From Longilinea sp964536805 (lineage in GTDB: Bacteria > Chloroflexota > Anaerolineae > Anaerolineales > Anaerolineaceae), in contig CAZHYQ010000001.1 in the NCBI GenBank assembly GCA_964536805.1, positions 124,001 to 188,000 on the forward strand: a stretch of 64,000 nt of DNA, written 5' to 3'. A program made the position numbers and the translations under genes. The notes under the pieces are model-generated. The model did no database searches and had not been told where the DNA came from. It was given only the letters and a program-made list of their open reading frames with translations. Within the stretch, counting starts at the first letter, position 1, and the number at the start of each line of letters is the position of its first letter. Below, in pieces: positions 43,625 to 52,288 of the stretch.

Positions 43625-43945
43625 TTACTCAACGCCAGATTTATCATCCGTGGATTCTTCGCTCTCTTCCGATTCCTCATTTGGATCGGCATCCTCATCC
43701 TCAATCGCTGGGATTTGAAGCTCTCCGTTTTCCATTTGTTCAAGAATTTTTTGGGCATCCGGAAGCTGACTCTCGGGAACGTATATTTTAGCCTCGCCGA
43801 GAGAACCAATTGTTAACCCATAAGCAATTCCCGCGCTTTCCTGACTGGTAAAGGCGCTGATGCCAAATGACTTCAGCAAGGCGACAATCGATTCCGCCAG
43901 GATATGGCCAGTTGCAGAATAAGCCAGTACATATTCAGGTTTCAT
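43625..43945 (-). CDS. DUF2007-like protein with acidic C-terminal tail
   Basis: A 106-residue protein. Residues 1-70 look like the DUF2007 signal-transducing fold: 'VLAYSATGHILAESIVALLK', then 'GEAKIYVPESQLPDAQKIL', with an unusual 'SQESAGIAYGLTIGSLG' loop. Residues 75-106 are almost entirely Glu, Asp and Ser. The stop lies base-to-base with that of the convergent aminotransferase, so no terminator separates them. No neighbour explains its function. Confidence 0.65.
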   Translation of the reverse strand: MKPEYVLAYSATGHILAESIVALLKSFGISAFTSQESAGIAYGLTIGSLGEAKIYVPESQLPDAQKILEQMENGELQIPAIEDEDADPNEESEESEESTDDKSGVE

Positions 43946-44025
43946 TCGATCATCTCCTCAAGTGTCAAACTAACCATGTGACTTGTAATACTACTTCCTA
44001 AATTGTATCACTGGTCAAGACAGTT

Positions 44026-44595
44026 CTATTCAGGCAAGCGCGCAATCAAGCTGGCTACTGATTTTGTCCCGCCGCGGTCCGAAGTGCGCCAGCCTTCCTG
44101 ATATTCGAGAATGGTCCAGCCTGCAAAAAGATCTTTGAGCTCACCTTTTTGCAGCAGATACCCTTCTGGCATCTCAGGTTTGATCTCCAACATGTCAACA
44201 GTCAAGGTTTCGACAATCGCAATTCCGTTTGGCTGCAGGATGCGGGGGAAATCCTTGATAATTCTCCGGTCAAGGAAATAAAAATCCAAAACCGTTGAAA
44301 AAGAATGGCTTGGGAAATGGAACTCGTTCAGGTCGGCTACCGCGGCACGTAATTTAGGAAAATATTTTTTAGCCTGAAAAACAGCTTCGGAGGAAATATC
44401 CACGCCAAAAACTTGGTAACCTCTGTCAATCAACCAATTTGCATTGGTCCCGAGGCCCATTGCCAGATCAAGGATCAAACCAGTTTTATTGATGTATGGA
44501 AGGGCTCGTTCAAGGATGGCTCGCGGTTGATAACCAGCTTGATAATATGCAGTACGGTATCGCTGATCCCAGCGTTGCGCATCTTCACTCGCCAT
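44026..44595 (-). CDS. Class I SAM-dependent methyltransferase
   Basis: A 189-residue methyltransferase, TehB-like in size. SAM-binding motif I is 'ILDLAMGLGTNANWL' near residues 40-54, motif II contains 'VFGVDISSEAV', and 'AAVADLNEFHFPSHSFSTVL' follows. The acceptor is unknown. Its start lies inside the last codons of mrfB, an 11-base overlap, so it is in the mrfAB run; whether it has anything to do with DNA repair is open. Confidence 0.8.
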   Translation of the reverse strand: MASEDAQRWDQRYRTAYYQAGYQPRAILERALPYINKTGLILDLAMGLGTNANWLIDRGYQVFGVDISSEAVFQAKKYFPKLRAAVADLNEFHFPSHSFSTVLDFYFLDRRIIKDFPRILQPNGIAIVETLTVDMLEIKPEMPEGYLLQKGELKDLFAGWTILEYQEGWRTSDRGGTKSVASLIARLPE

Positions 44596-45832
44596 CAACG
44601 TTCTCTCCGTTAAGGATTTTTCTCATTAATCGATCGCGGCGGTGATCCAATTCAGATTTCCAGTAACGTTTTTCCGAAGGACGGAGGGTTTGCATTGCCA
44701 ACCAGCCAAGTGCCTGATCAGTCCAAAGCAAGGCGTCTTTCGGTAAACGCTCATGGTGTTCAAAGTATTTTGCCAGTTCTATTGCCGCGGGAATATCCTG
44801 ATGTTCAGCTGCACGTTGCCAGAGGGCGATTGTTTCGGGCCAGGCATTTCGTTTGCGGTAAATCGCAGCGTAACGATGCAGAGTTTGAATGTAAATCGTG
44901 CCCGGCAATCCGACGTTCAAGCCTGCCTCATAAAGCTCAATCGATTTGCTGAGATCTCCCATTTCTTCATAAATTTGTGCAATCGCCACCAGATCCAATC
45001 CTTCAGTGGGTTGGACCTTCAAAGGATTTTCCAGCAAATGAGCATCGTAATGCAATAGTGCAGCCAGGGAAAGTATGTCCATGGCATTATGGTAAAGAAC
45101 GCCCTTCATTGGCCGCGCATCACCGCTCCGAAGGTAATCCACATACAGTTGCGGTACCATCCAACCAGGAATTTCCTCTCCGCTTCGTACCACACCCAGG
45201 ATGTCGCGCTCAAGGTCGCCCAATGCCCTTGATGGCAACCGGTTTCGCCAAAGCCTTCTAGCCAACGGCAATAAATCCAGGTGCGCCATACCGGCAAATG
45301 GCGTCGGGATGCTGTTGATGAGATGCCTGCCATTTAGGAGGGGGATATCAAATGACTTTCCATTGAAAGTCACAACCGTCGTAAATGGCGCGACGATTCG
45401 GCCAAGGATTGCCAACATGGCAGGCTCTTCGGCTGGATTGCGCATGAATAATTGCACCAAATGAAATCCATCTGGATTCCAGATTCCAAGACCTACCAGA
45501 AAGGCAAATGTTCCTGCACCTCCCGCCAAACCGGTCGTCTCAGTATCCAAGAAAACCAACTGATCAATCCGGTTTGATTTATCGAAGTCCGTTTTCCCCC
45601 ATTCGCGTACATAATGTAAATTAAGGGGGTCATCAAAGTGGACCAGACCGTGTTGATAATGAATATCATATTGTTGCGTTATTTGGTAAACAACGCCCAG
45701 GGGTGAAGTAATTTCCTCCCCGGAAACCACATCTTCAATCGGAAAATGGTCCCGATCGGACGGGGGCTTCAGATTCTGAGCACCCAGGTGAACCCCAAGA
45801 GATTTCAGACGGTCGCTTAACGATTCCATCAA
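44585..45832 (-). CDS. mrfB: YprB/MrfB-type exonuclease with TPR-like tail
   Basis: A 415-residue protein whose middle part (about residues 85-265) is the YprB RNase H-like exonuclease domain, with DEDD acidic motifs 'VFLDTETTGL', 'TFNGKSFDIPLLNGR' and 'YHNAMDILSLAAL'. The C-terminal ~130 residues are helical repeats resembling TPRs ('LVAIAQIYEEMGDLSKSIEL'). In Bacillus, MrfB with MrfA forms a nucleotide-excision-like pathway that removes mitomycin C adducts. The gene overlaps mrfA by 4 bases (ATGA), which supports a joint function. Confidence 0.87.
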   Translation of the reverse strand: MMESLSDRLKSLGVHLGAQNLKPPSDRDHFPIEDVVSGEEITSPLGVVYQITQQYDIHYQHGLVHFDDPLNLHYVREWGKTDFDKSNRIDQLVFLDTETTGLAGGAGTFAFLVGLGIWNPDGFHLVQLFMRNPAEEPAMLAILGRIVAPFTTVVTFNGKSFDIPLLNGRHLINSIPTPFAGMAHLDLLPLARRLWRNRLPSRALGDLERDILGVVRSGEEIPGWMVPQLYVDYLRSGDARPMKGVLYHNAMDILSLAALLHYDAHLLENPLKVQPTEGLDLVAIAQIYEEMGDLSKSIELYEAGLNVGLPGTIYIQTLHRYAAIYRKRNAWPETIALWQRAAEHQDIPAAIELAKYFEHHERLPKDALLWTDQALGWLAMQTLRPSEKRYWKSELDHRRDRLMRKILNGENVDGE

Positions 45833-48393
45833 GGCCTCACCAATTGGCCGCTAGAAGTCAATACCTGCAACAACGCCAAAGCTTCCTGTTTTCCGCCAGA
45901 TCCGTTTTCTCCGCCAGGACCGACACAGGAGGGGCAACCATCCTGGCATGGGCAGCGGCTTACCAATTCCAATGCTTCGGTGAGTAGTTTATCATGCAAA
46001 TGATAGAGCGCTTCGCTCAAACCGATTCCTGCCGGTACATGGTCATAAAGCAGAACCGTCGGACGGCCATCCGTCAGGGGTGATTGGATTTCCGAGAGTG
46101 CACCCAAGTCCTCAATATCGCACATCACAAATAGGGGAGCCAATTGACTGAGCAAGTACCGGACTCCTGAAAGCCCGCTGCGGATTTTAACCACCAGTTC
46201 CGCCTGCCGGTGGCAGATGGGGCACAATGTTACCAGGTTTTCCAGGTTATTAGCCTGCTCAAGGGAAACAAAGGAACGCAAGGGGATTTTATGGTGGACG
46301 TGGTGGGGCCGGTCAATTTCAAGCGCACCGCACATTTGACAGGTGAATTGATCGCGTTCGCGCACCATCTGGCGCACTTTATTCCAGTTCGGGCCGTAAT
46401 TATTGGCGTCATTCGTCCACATTTGATTTTGACGCAAAAAATCAATGGCTTCATCAGCGATCGAGAACCAGTAGCCGGTTGTCCTCAGGTGGTTGGGCGG
46501 CAGGTCTAGGAGTTCCTGTCCCAGGGTTTCTCGTGTTACCCAATCAATTTTTCGAAAACCCACGACCTGGCTGGTTACCTGAATTTCACCCCATGTTTTT
46601 TCGCCTTTTACGATAGGGGATGTTTCAAGAATGGATAATTTTTCCACCTCGGTCTGATGCTTTGCTTCAGTGAAATAGTCATCGCTACTTGAAACCAGCG
46701 TTGCCTCAGAATTCTCCAGATCGAGATCTTTAACCAGAAATGACTGTCCTTCGTGTAGGTATATAGCTCCTGGATGAACCAGCCAGGTTGAACTGATTTG
46801 GTCAACTGTGCCAATAAGTCGTGAATGTGAACCGTCATCATCTTCAAGGCGTAATACAACATTTTGAGCCGTAGCATTTCGCAATGAAATGTCTTGCGCA
46901 GGATATTGATCCGCGATCCAATAATAACGATTTGCAGAGGAATGAAGAAGGCCAGTTTGCTCCAATAAATCCAGAAACTCTTTGAGAGTTTCCCAGGTGA
47001 TGTAACCAAACTTCTCACCCTGGCGAAAGGGCAATTCAAAGGCGGCACAACGAATGTGCTGCAGCAAAATGAGCGGGTTATCCGGGTTAATCAAAGCATT
47101 TTCCGGCGAGCGGTCGGTAACATATTCTGGATGCTGCATCAAATACTGATCAATCGGGGCCGCCGATGCGACCAAAACGCCTACGGATGTGCCTCTACGG
47201 CGTCCTGCCCGGCCAATTTGTTGCCGCAAGGAGGATATGGTTCCAGGATAACCAACAACGATGGATGCATCCATACCGCCAATATCAATGCCCAGTTCAA
47301 GCGCACTGGTTGCAACCACTGCATGCACATTTCCTGATCGCAACCCGCGTTCAATAGCCCGTCTTTCATTGGCTAAATAACCACTGCGGTAACCATGAAT
47401 TTGCCTTTTTTCTTCAGGGTAGCGGCTTTGCAGCGCTCGCAATATCATTTCCACAGACCGCCTGGCTCGGGCAAAGAGAATTGTTTGCACGCGATAAGCC
47501 AATAAATCGCCGGCCAGTTGGACGCCTTCCGAGGAGGCAGATCGGCGGATGCCCAGATCGGCATCGATAATGGGCGGGTTATAGAGGATAAAATTCTTCT
47601 CTCCATTTGGCGAGGTATCTTCATCGACCAGTTCGCATTTACCTTCGATCAGGCGTTCCGCCAGATTTAAAGGATTGGAAATGGTTGCAGATGTTAAAAT
47701 GAACTGCGGATAGGCTCCATAATGCGCTGCAATCCGTTTTACCCGCCGAATGACATTGGCAACATGCGATCCAAAAACCCCCCGGTAGATGTGCAACTCA
47801 TCGATAACGATATAACGCAGGTTGCGAAAGAACTCTGACCAAAGGGTGTGTTGAGGCAGGATCCCGGTATGGAGCATATCCGGGTTTGTCAGCAGAATGC
47901 GTGCATTTGCTCGGACAAATGCGCGATTACCCGTCGGCGTATCGCCGTCATAAGCTCCAGCAGGCACAATGCCGCCGAGTTGTTCGTCCAGTTGGGTTAA
48001 TGTTTCCTGTTGATCATGAGCCAGCGCCTTGGTGGGAAAAATATACATTGCGCGGGCTTTCGGGTCGCGGATCAGTGCATCAAAAACCGGCAAGTTATAG
48101 CACAATGTTTTTCCGCTGGCTGTACTCGTTGAGATTACCGCATTCGATCCTGACTGAACTATTTGATAAGCGAATTGTTGATGTTTATAAATGCCTTCAT
48201 AACCAAGTTCTTCCAGGGCTTTGCAAAGGGCTGGCGATAATGCCTTTGGCAAAGGAAATAGGACGCTTTTTCGTTCTGGGGTTACGGTCCAATGAACGAT
48301 GTTGGCGCTTATGTCCCGATCTTTTTGCCAACGAATAAGCAGCGAATCCAAGTTTCCCTTGGTAGATTCTTTATCTTGAGATCGTCGAAACAT
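45829..48393 (-). CDS. mrfA: YprA/MrfA-type DEAD/DEAH helicase with embedded HNH motif
   Basis: An 854-residue SF2 helicase of the MrfA family (DUF1998/MZB C-terminus). Walker A is 'STSTASGKTLCY' near residue 87, DEAH-type box 'VIDELHIYRG', and motif VI-like 'QQIGRAGRRRG'. The zinc-binding end has 'RCPCQDGCPSCVGPGGENG' (about 815-833). Between these, at about residues 675-725, a full HNH nuclease-like element occurs: 'RDQFTCQMCG', 'HVHHKIPLRSF', 'NLENLVTLCPICHRQAE', with four Cys and the His pair. In Bacillus MrfA this insertion is not known to me. mrfA precedes mrfB, transcribed divergently from an MFS gene. Confidence 0.9.
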   Translation of the reverse strand: MFRRSQDKESTKGNLDSLLIRWQKDRDISANIVHWTVTPERKSVLFPLPKALSPALCKALEELGYEGIYKHQQFAYQIVQSGSNAVISTSTASGKTLCYNLPVFDALIRDPKARAMYIFPTKALAHDQQETLTQLDEQLGGIVPAGAYDGDTPTGNRAFVRANARILLTNPDMLHTGILPQHTLWSEFFRNLRYIVIDELHIYRGVFGSHVANVIRRVKRIAAHYGAYPQFILTSATISNPLNLAERLIEGKCELVDEDTSPNGEKNFILYNPPIIDADLGIRRSASSEGVQLAGDLLAYRVQTILFARARRSVEMILRALQSRYPEEKRQIHGYRSGYLANERRAIERGLRSGNVHAVVATSALELGIDIGGMDASIVVGYPGTISSLRQQIGRAGRRRGTSVGVLVASAAPIDQYLMQHPEYVTDRSPENALINPDNPLILLQHIRCAAFELPFRQGEKFGYITWETLKEFLDLLEQTGLLHSSANRYYWIADQYPAQDISLRNATAQNVVLRLEDDDGSHSRLIGTVDQISSTWLVHPGAIYLHEGQSFLVKDLDLENSEATLVSSSDDYFTEAKHQTEVEKLSILETSPIVKGEKTWGEIQVTSQVVGFRKIDWVTRETLGQELLDLPPNHLRTTGYWFSIADEAIDFLRQNQMWTNDANNYGPNWNKVRQMVRERDQFTCQMCGALEIDRPHHVHHKIPLRSFVSLEQANNLENLVTLCPICHRQAELVVKIRSGLSGVRYLLSQLAPLFVMCDIEDLGALSEIQSPLTDGRPTVLLYDHVPAGIGLSEALYHLHDKLLTEALELVSRCPCQDGCPSCVGPGGENGSGGKQEALALLQVLTSSGQLVRP

Positions 48394-48459
48394 AGAACAT
48401 TTTTACCCCAAATAATCCAGCAAAGCAAGATCATTGGAAAATTCACCATGCCGGCGTTG

Positions 48460-48487
48460 TTTACAAGAAATACTTTTTGCATATACT
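48460..48487 (+). promoter_or_regulatory. Promoter of the MFS-prepilin peptidase operon
   Basis: TTTACA (48460-48465) and TATACT (48482-48487), each one base off consensus, are spaced by 16 bases, 35 bases before the MFS ATG. A GGAG site (48514-48517) lies 5 bases before that ATG. Confidence 0.6.
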
Positions 48488-48522
48488 GATACGTATCCCA
48501 GAGCGCAAACATTGGAGATGCT

Positions 48523-49830
48523 ATGAAGAGGGTAAGCAAATACCGCTGGTTTGTTGTTGGAATTTTCTTCTTTTTCATGCTCCTGCACCAAGCCGATAAA
48601 TTATTAATTGGTCCATTGACAACTCCCATTATGAAGGAATTTCACATCAACGAGACCCAGATGGGATTGCTTTCCACTGGCGCAATCATTGTGGAAGCAA
48701 TTTTTTATCCATTGTGGGGATATCTGTGTGACCGTTTTTCACGCGCAAAACTTCTTTCGGCGGCTGCTTTCATATGGGGAGCCTCAACCTGGCTTAGTGC
48801 AATTGCCCCAACTTATTCCACATTCCTCGTAACCCGCTCCAGCACTGGCATCGACGATTCCAGTTACCCTGGCCTGTATTCACTCATTGCAGATTATTTT
48901 CCGCCCAAAGCGCGCGGAAAAGTCTACGGTCTTCTGCAGATCGCCATGCCGATGGGCTATCTGATTGGTATGGTCATGGCATTGGTTTTAGGCGGTGTTA
49001 TTGGCTGGCGGTCGATATTCTATATCACCGGATCGCTCGGTGTTTTAATGGCGATTGTGATCTTTTTTGGTGTCAAGGAACCGGAACGTGGAACATCCGA
49101 GCCGGAACTTGAAAATGTTGAACTTACCGGCAAATACCATTTCGATTGGAAAATTGCCCGTGATTTATTCAAGAAGCGCAGCTTGCTCCTGCTTTTCCTG
49201 CAGGGATTTGTGGGTGTGTTCCCGTGGCAGGTAATTACATTCTGGTTCTTCCGCTATCTTGAAACCGAACGTGGTTTTTCTTCGAATGAGGTATTAATCA
49301 CGATGGTTATAGCGATTCTGATGATGTCGGCAGGATATCCCATCGGCGGCGCACTGGGAGACTGGCTTTTCGCAAAAACAAAACGCGGCCGCGTGATTGT
49401 CTCTGCAACCGGGGTGATTCTCGGTGCTGGAATGTTACTCTTAGCCATCAACGTGCCTTATGAAAACCGTGTCCTATTTACAGTCCTGATGGGCTTTACC
49501 GCAGTGCTGATGCCCTTTGCCTCACCCAATGTACTATCCACGGTTTATGACATAACATTGCCCGAAGTCCGCTCGACTGCCAATTCCATCCAGTATTTTA
49601 TTGAACAGGGTGGCTCAGCTGTCGCGCCGACACTGGCGGGTGTTATTGCGATGCAGTCTTCGCTAGAAAATTCAATCCTGTACATTTGCGTGGCGGCCTG
49701 GGTTTTATGCTTTATCTTCTTCCTGGGTGTGATTTATTTGCTGCCAAAGGATATTGACACGTTGCGCGGTCAGATGGCAGAACGGGCGCAGGCTGAAAAA
49801 AGAATGCAATCCGCAGGTGCTGGCGACTGA
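48523..49830 (+). CDS. MFS transporter, Spns/glucarate-like group
   Basis: A 435-residue major facilitator with 12 predicted helices. The signature loop between helices 2 and 3 is 'WGYLCDRFSRAKLLS', and 'RSSTGIDDSSYPGLYSLIAD' marks helix 4-5; this resembles sphingolipid-transporter-like (Spns) and hexuronate/glucarate-type carriers. The last ~20 residues are charged and cytosolic. It overlaps the prepilin peptidase gene by one base. Substrate unknown; the coupling to a pilus enzyme appears accidental. Confidence 0.83.
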   Translation: MKRVSKYRWFVVGIFFFFMLLHQADKLLIGPLTTPIMKEFHINETQMGLLSTGAIIVEAIFYPLWGYLCDRFSRAKLLSAAAFIWGASTWLSAIAPTYSTFLVTRSSTGIDDSSYPGLYSLIADYFPPKARGKVYGLLQIAMPMGYLIGMVMALVLGGVIGWRSIFYITGSLGVLMAIVIFFGVKEPERGTSEPELENVELTGKYHFDWKIARDLFKKRSLLLLFLQGFVGVFPWQVITFWFFRYLETERGFSSNEVLITMVIAILMMSAGYPIGGALGDWLFAKTKRGRVIVSATGVILGAGMLLLAINVPYENRVLFTVLMGFTAVLMPFASPNVLSTVYDITLPEVRSTANSIQYFIEQGGSAVAPTLAGVIAMQSSLENSILYICVAAWVLCFIFFLGVIYLLPKDIDTLRGQMAERAQAEKRMQSAGAGD

Positions 49831-50576
49831 TGAAAATTCTGATGGCTTTTTTGGTTCTATTGGTTGGCTGGGTGACCGGCGGTTTATTGAATTACCTGGC
49901 TGACGTCCTGCCCAGTTCCCCGCGCAAGTGGCAGACGACCTGTGCCGCCTGCCACAAACCGCGGATGCTGGTCGATTATCTGACCCTAAAAGCCTGCCGT
50001 TTTTGCGGGCAAAAACAGTCGCGCCGCGTAATGATGGTCCAAATTGGAGCGGTTTTTGGTGTCATTCTATTATTTCTATTTCCCCCGGACCGGTTCGGAT
50101 TTTGGGTAATCTTTCCATACATGGTGTATTTTGCCCTAGTTGCGATCATCGATATCGAGCACCGTTTGATTTTGCACATTGTCAGTCTGGTTGGGGCAAT
50201 TCTCGTTCTGCCAATCGGTCTCGCGTGGAACGGATGGATATCCACATTGATTGGCGGTGTGGCTGGTGCAGGAATCATGTTGGCGCTTTACCTGCTGGGG
50301 GAATTGTTTCGAAAAGGCGTTTCCCGGTCGAGAAACGAAGAGGTTACCGAAGAGGCGCTTGGTTTTGGCGATGTAACCTTATCCGGTGTGCTGGGGTTGA
50401 TGCTTGGATGGCCAAAAATTGGCTTCGACATCGTTTTTGCCATTTTCCTGGCAGGCCTGGTGAGCGCCGCCTATTTGCTCTGGATGGCCGTCAGACGGAA
50501 TTACCACCCATTCACGGCCATTCCATACGGCCCATTTTTGTTGGCCGGGGCCATCATCCTGATCTATTTGGCTTAA
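49830..50576 (+). CDS. pilD: Prepilin peptidase (A24 family)
   Basis: A 248-residue membrane aspartic protease that cleaves the leader of type IV prepilins and related pseudopilins. The N-terminal domain carries two CxxC pairs ('CAAC', 'CRFC') as in full-length PilD enzymes with N-methylation domain. The catalytic aspartates are in 'IDIEHRLI' and 'GFGDVTLSG', and eight hydrophobic helices can be counted. Pilin genes are not in the window. A strong terminator lies 17 bases after the stop. Confidence 0.9.
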   Translation: MKILMAFLVLLVGWVTGGLLNYLADVLPSSPRKWQTTCAACHKPRMLVDYLTLKACRFCGQKQSRRVMMVQIGAVFGVILLFLFPPDRFGFWVIFPYMVYFALVAIIDIEHRLILHIVSLVGAILVLPIGLAWNGWISTLIGGVAGAGIMLALYLLGELFRKGVSRSRNEEVTEEALGFGDVTLSGVLGLMLGWPKIGFDIVFAIFLAGLVSAAYLLWMAVRRNYHPFTAIPYGPFLLAGAIILIYLA

Positions 50577-50592
50577 CCATAAAAGCCTTTGC

Positions 50593-50629
50593 AACGAAAC
50601 AGCAGGGATAACTTCCCTGCTGTTTCGTT
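50593..50629. terminator. Strong hairpin terminator shared by convergent genes
   Basis: A perfect 16-bp inverted repeat (50593-50608 and 50614-50629) with a 5-base loop (TAACT) lies between the convergent prepilin peptidase and pckA genes. T-rich sequence follows on the plus strand. It can stop transcription from both sides. Confidence 0.9.
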
Positions 50630-50664
50630 TGTTGAATTTCAAAAAACAATTTCCAAATTTTGGA

Positions 50665-52257
50665 TTAGGAAATCTGAACGGTTGAATTCAAATCAAATTG
50701 GAATTGTTCGTAATTTTGCCTGAAGCGCTCGATCAGGGATTCAGCCTGAATGCGGTAGGCTTCTTTATCCTTCCAGGTGTTGATCGGAAGCAGGATCTCA
50801 GGTGAAACCCCGGGACAGGTTTTTGGAACGGAAAGCCCAAAGAATTCATCCGTCTGGAAATCCACCTTCTCGAGTTGGCCAGTCAAAGCGGCGCGCACCA
50901 TTGCACGCGTATAGGGTAGTCGAATCCGGTTGCCAGTGCCAAAACCGCCTCCGGTCCATCCAGTGTTCACAAGCCACACTTGAACTTCGTGTTTCTGAAT
51001 TTTTTGTCCCAAAAGCCCGGCGTACACATTGGGTTCAAGGGGCAGGAAAGGGGCGCCAAAACAGGTGGAAAAAGTAGCCTGCGGTTCTTTGCCAAGACCT
51101 TTTTCGGTTCCGGCAAGCTTGGATGTATAACCCGAGAGGAAATAATACATCGCCTGTTCAGGCGTCAATTTTGCGATCGGCGGAAGCACGCCAAAAGCAT
51201 CAGCGGTCAGGAAGAAAATATTCTTGGGGTGCCCCGCGAATCCTTCCGGCACAAAGTTTTGAATATAATCAATCGGATAGGCACCGCGCGTGTTCTCAGT
51301 GCGGCGGTCGTTGTCGAAATCAATCGAGCGATCGATTGGGTTATAAATAACATTCTCAAGCACCGCGCCAAAGCGGTGGGTTGCCTGCCAGATCAAGGGC
51401 TCAAGATCGGCGCGTAAACGAATCGTTTTTGCATAACAGCCGCCTTCAAAATTAAATACGCCGTCGTCCGCCCAGCCATGTTCGTCGTCGCCGATCAATC
51501 TGCGATCCGGGTCGGAGGATAGGGTTGTTTTTCCTGTCCCTGAGAGGCCAAAAAACAGCGCAACATCTCCACAATCGCCTACATTTGCCGAACAATGCAT
51601 GGAAAGAATTCCACGGCGGGGCATAAGGTAATTCATTAACGTGAAAACCGATTTCTTGATCTCGCCGGCATAACCGGTACCGCCAATTAATACCAGTTTC
51701 TGGCTAAAATCAACCAGAATGAATGCCCCCGAATTTGTGCCATCCTCGGCCGGGTTGGCAACAAATTCAGGAACCTGGATTACGGTATATTCCGGGTTAA
51801 AATCTGCCAACCGGTCATCTGGCAGGCGAATCAACAAATCACGCGAGAACAGGCTGTGCCAGGCTTTTTCCGTTATTACGCGGATCGCCAGGTGGTGGAT
51901 CGGGTGAGCGCCAACCTGCAAATCCTGAACAAACACATCGCGGTTTTGCAAATAAGCCGCCACTTTTCGAAAAACTCTTTGGAATGCCTCCGGCGATATT
52001 GGGCGATTCACTTTTCCCCACCAGATGCATTCATCGTCCGCGTTTCCGTTCTTGACGATGAATTTGTCGTTGGGAGAACGGCCTGTGTACTGGCCGGTAT
52101 TGACCATTACGGCGCCATCGGGTGAAAGGTCGCCCTCCTGGCGGAGTACGATTTGTTCAACCAATGCAGGTACGTTGAAATTCCAGCGGGCTGTCTTGAT
52201 ATTGATCAATTGTGTCAGTTCCAAGCCATACTCGCTCGGGATTCCTAAAATTTGCAT
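50665..52257 (-). CDS. pckA: Phosphoenolpyruvate carboxykinase (ATP)
   Basis: A 530-residue ATP-dependent PEPCK that interconverts oxaloacetate and phosphoenolpyruvate, for gluconeogenesis or, in anaerobes, ATP-forming CO2 fixation. The kinase loop 'FFGLSGTGKTTLSSDP' and the metal-binding 'RRLIGDDEHGW' and 'NFEGGCYAK' are intact, as is 'RSPNDKFIV' at the substrate site. Full family length. An AAGGAGC site lies close upstream of the ATG. It stands at the end of the minus-strand run. Confidence 0.97.
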   Translation of the reverse strand: MQILGIPSEYGLELTQLINIKTARWNFNVPALVEQIVLRQEGDLSPDGAVMVNTGQYTGRSPNDKFIVKNGNADDECIWWGKVNRPISPEAFQRVFRKVAAYLQNRDVFVQDLQVGAHPIHHLAIRVITEKAWHSLFSRDLLIRLPDDRLADFNPEYTVIQVPEFVANPAEDGTNSGAFILVDFSQKLVLIGGTGYAGEIKKSVFTLMNYLMPRRGILSMHCSANVGDCGDVALFFGLSGTGKTTLSSDPDRRLIGDDEHGWADDGVFNFEGGCYAKTIRLRADLEPLIWQATHRFGAVLENVIYNPIDRSIDFDNDRRTENTRGAYPIDYIQNFVPEGFAGHPKNIFFLTADAFGVLPPIAKLTPEQAMYYFLSGYTSKLAGTEKGLGKEPQATFSTCFGAPFLPLEPNVYAGLLGQKIQKHEVQVWLVNTGWTGGGFGTGNRIRLPYTRAMVRAALTGQLEKVDFQTDEFFGLSVPKTCPGVSPEILLPINTWKDKEAYRIQAESLIERFRQNYEQFQFDLNSTVQIS

Positions 52258-52288
52258 TGCTTAAAGCTCCTTTTTCTATATTGGGTCT

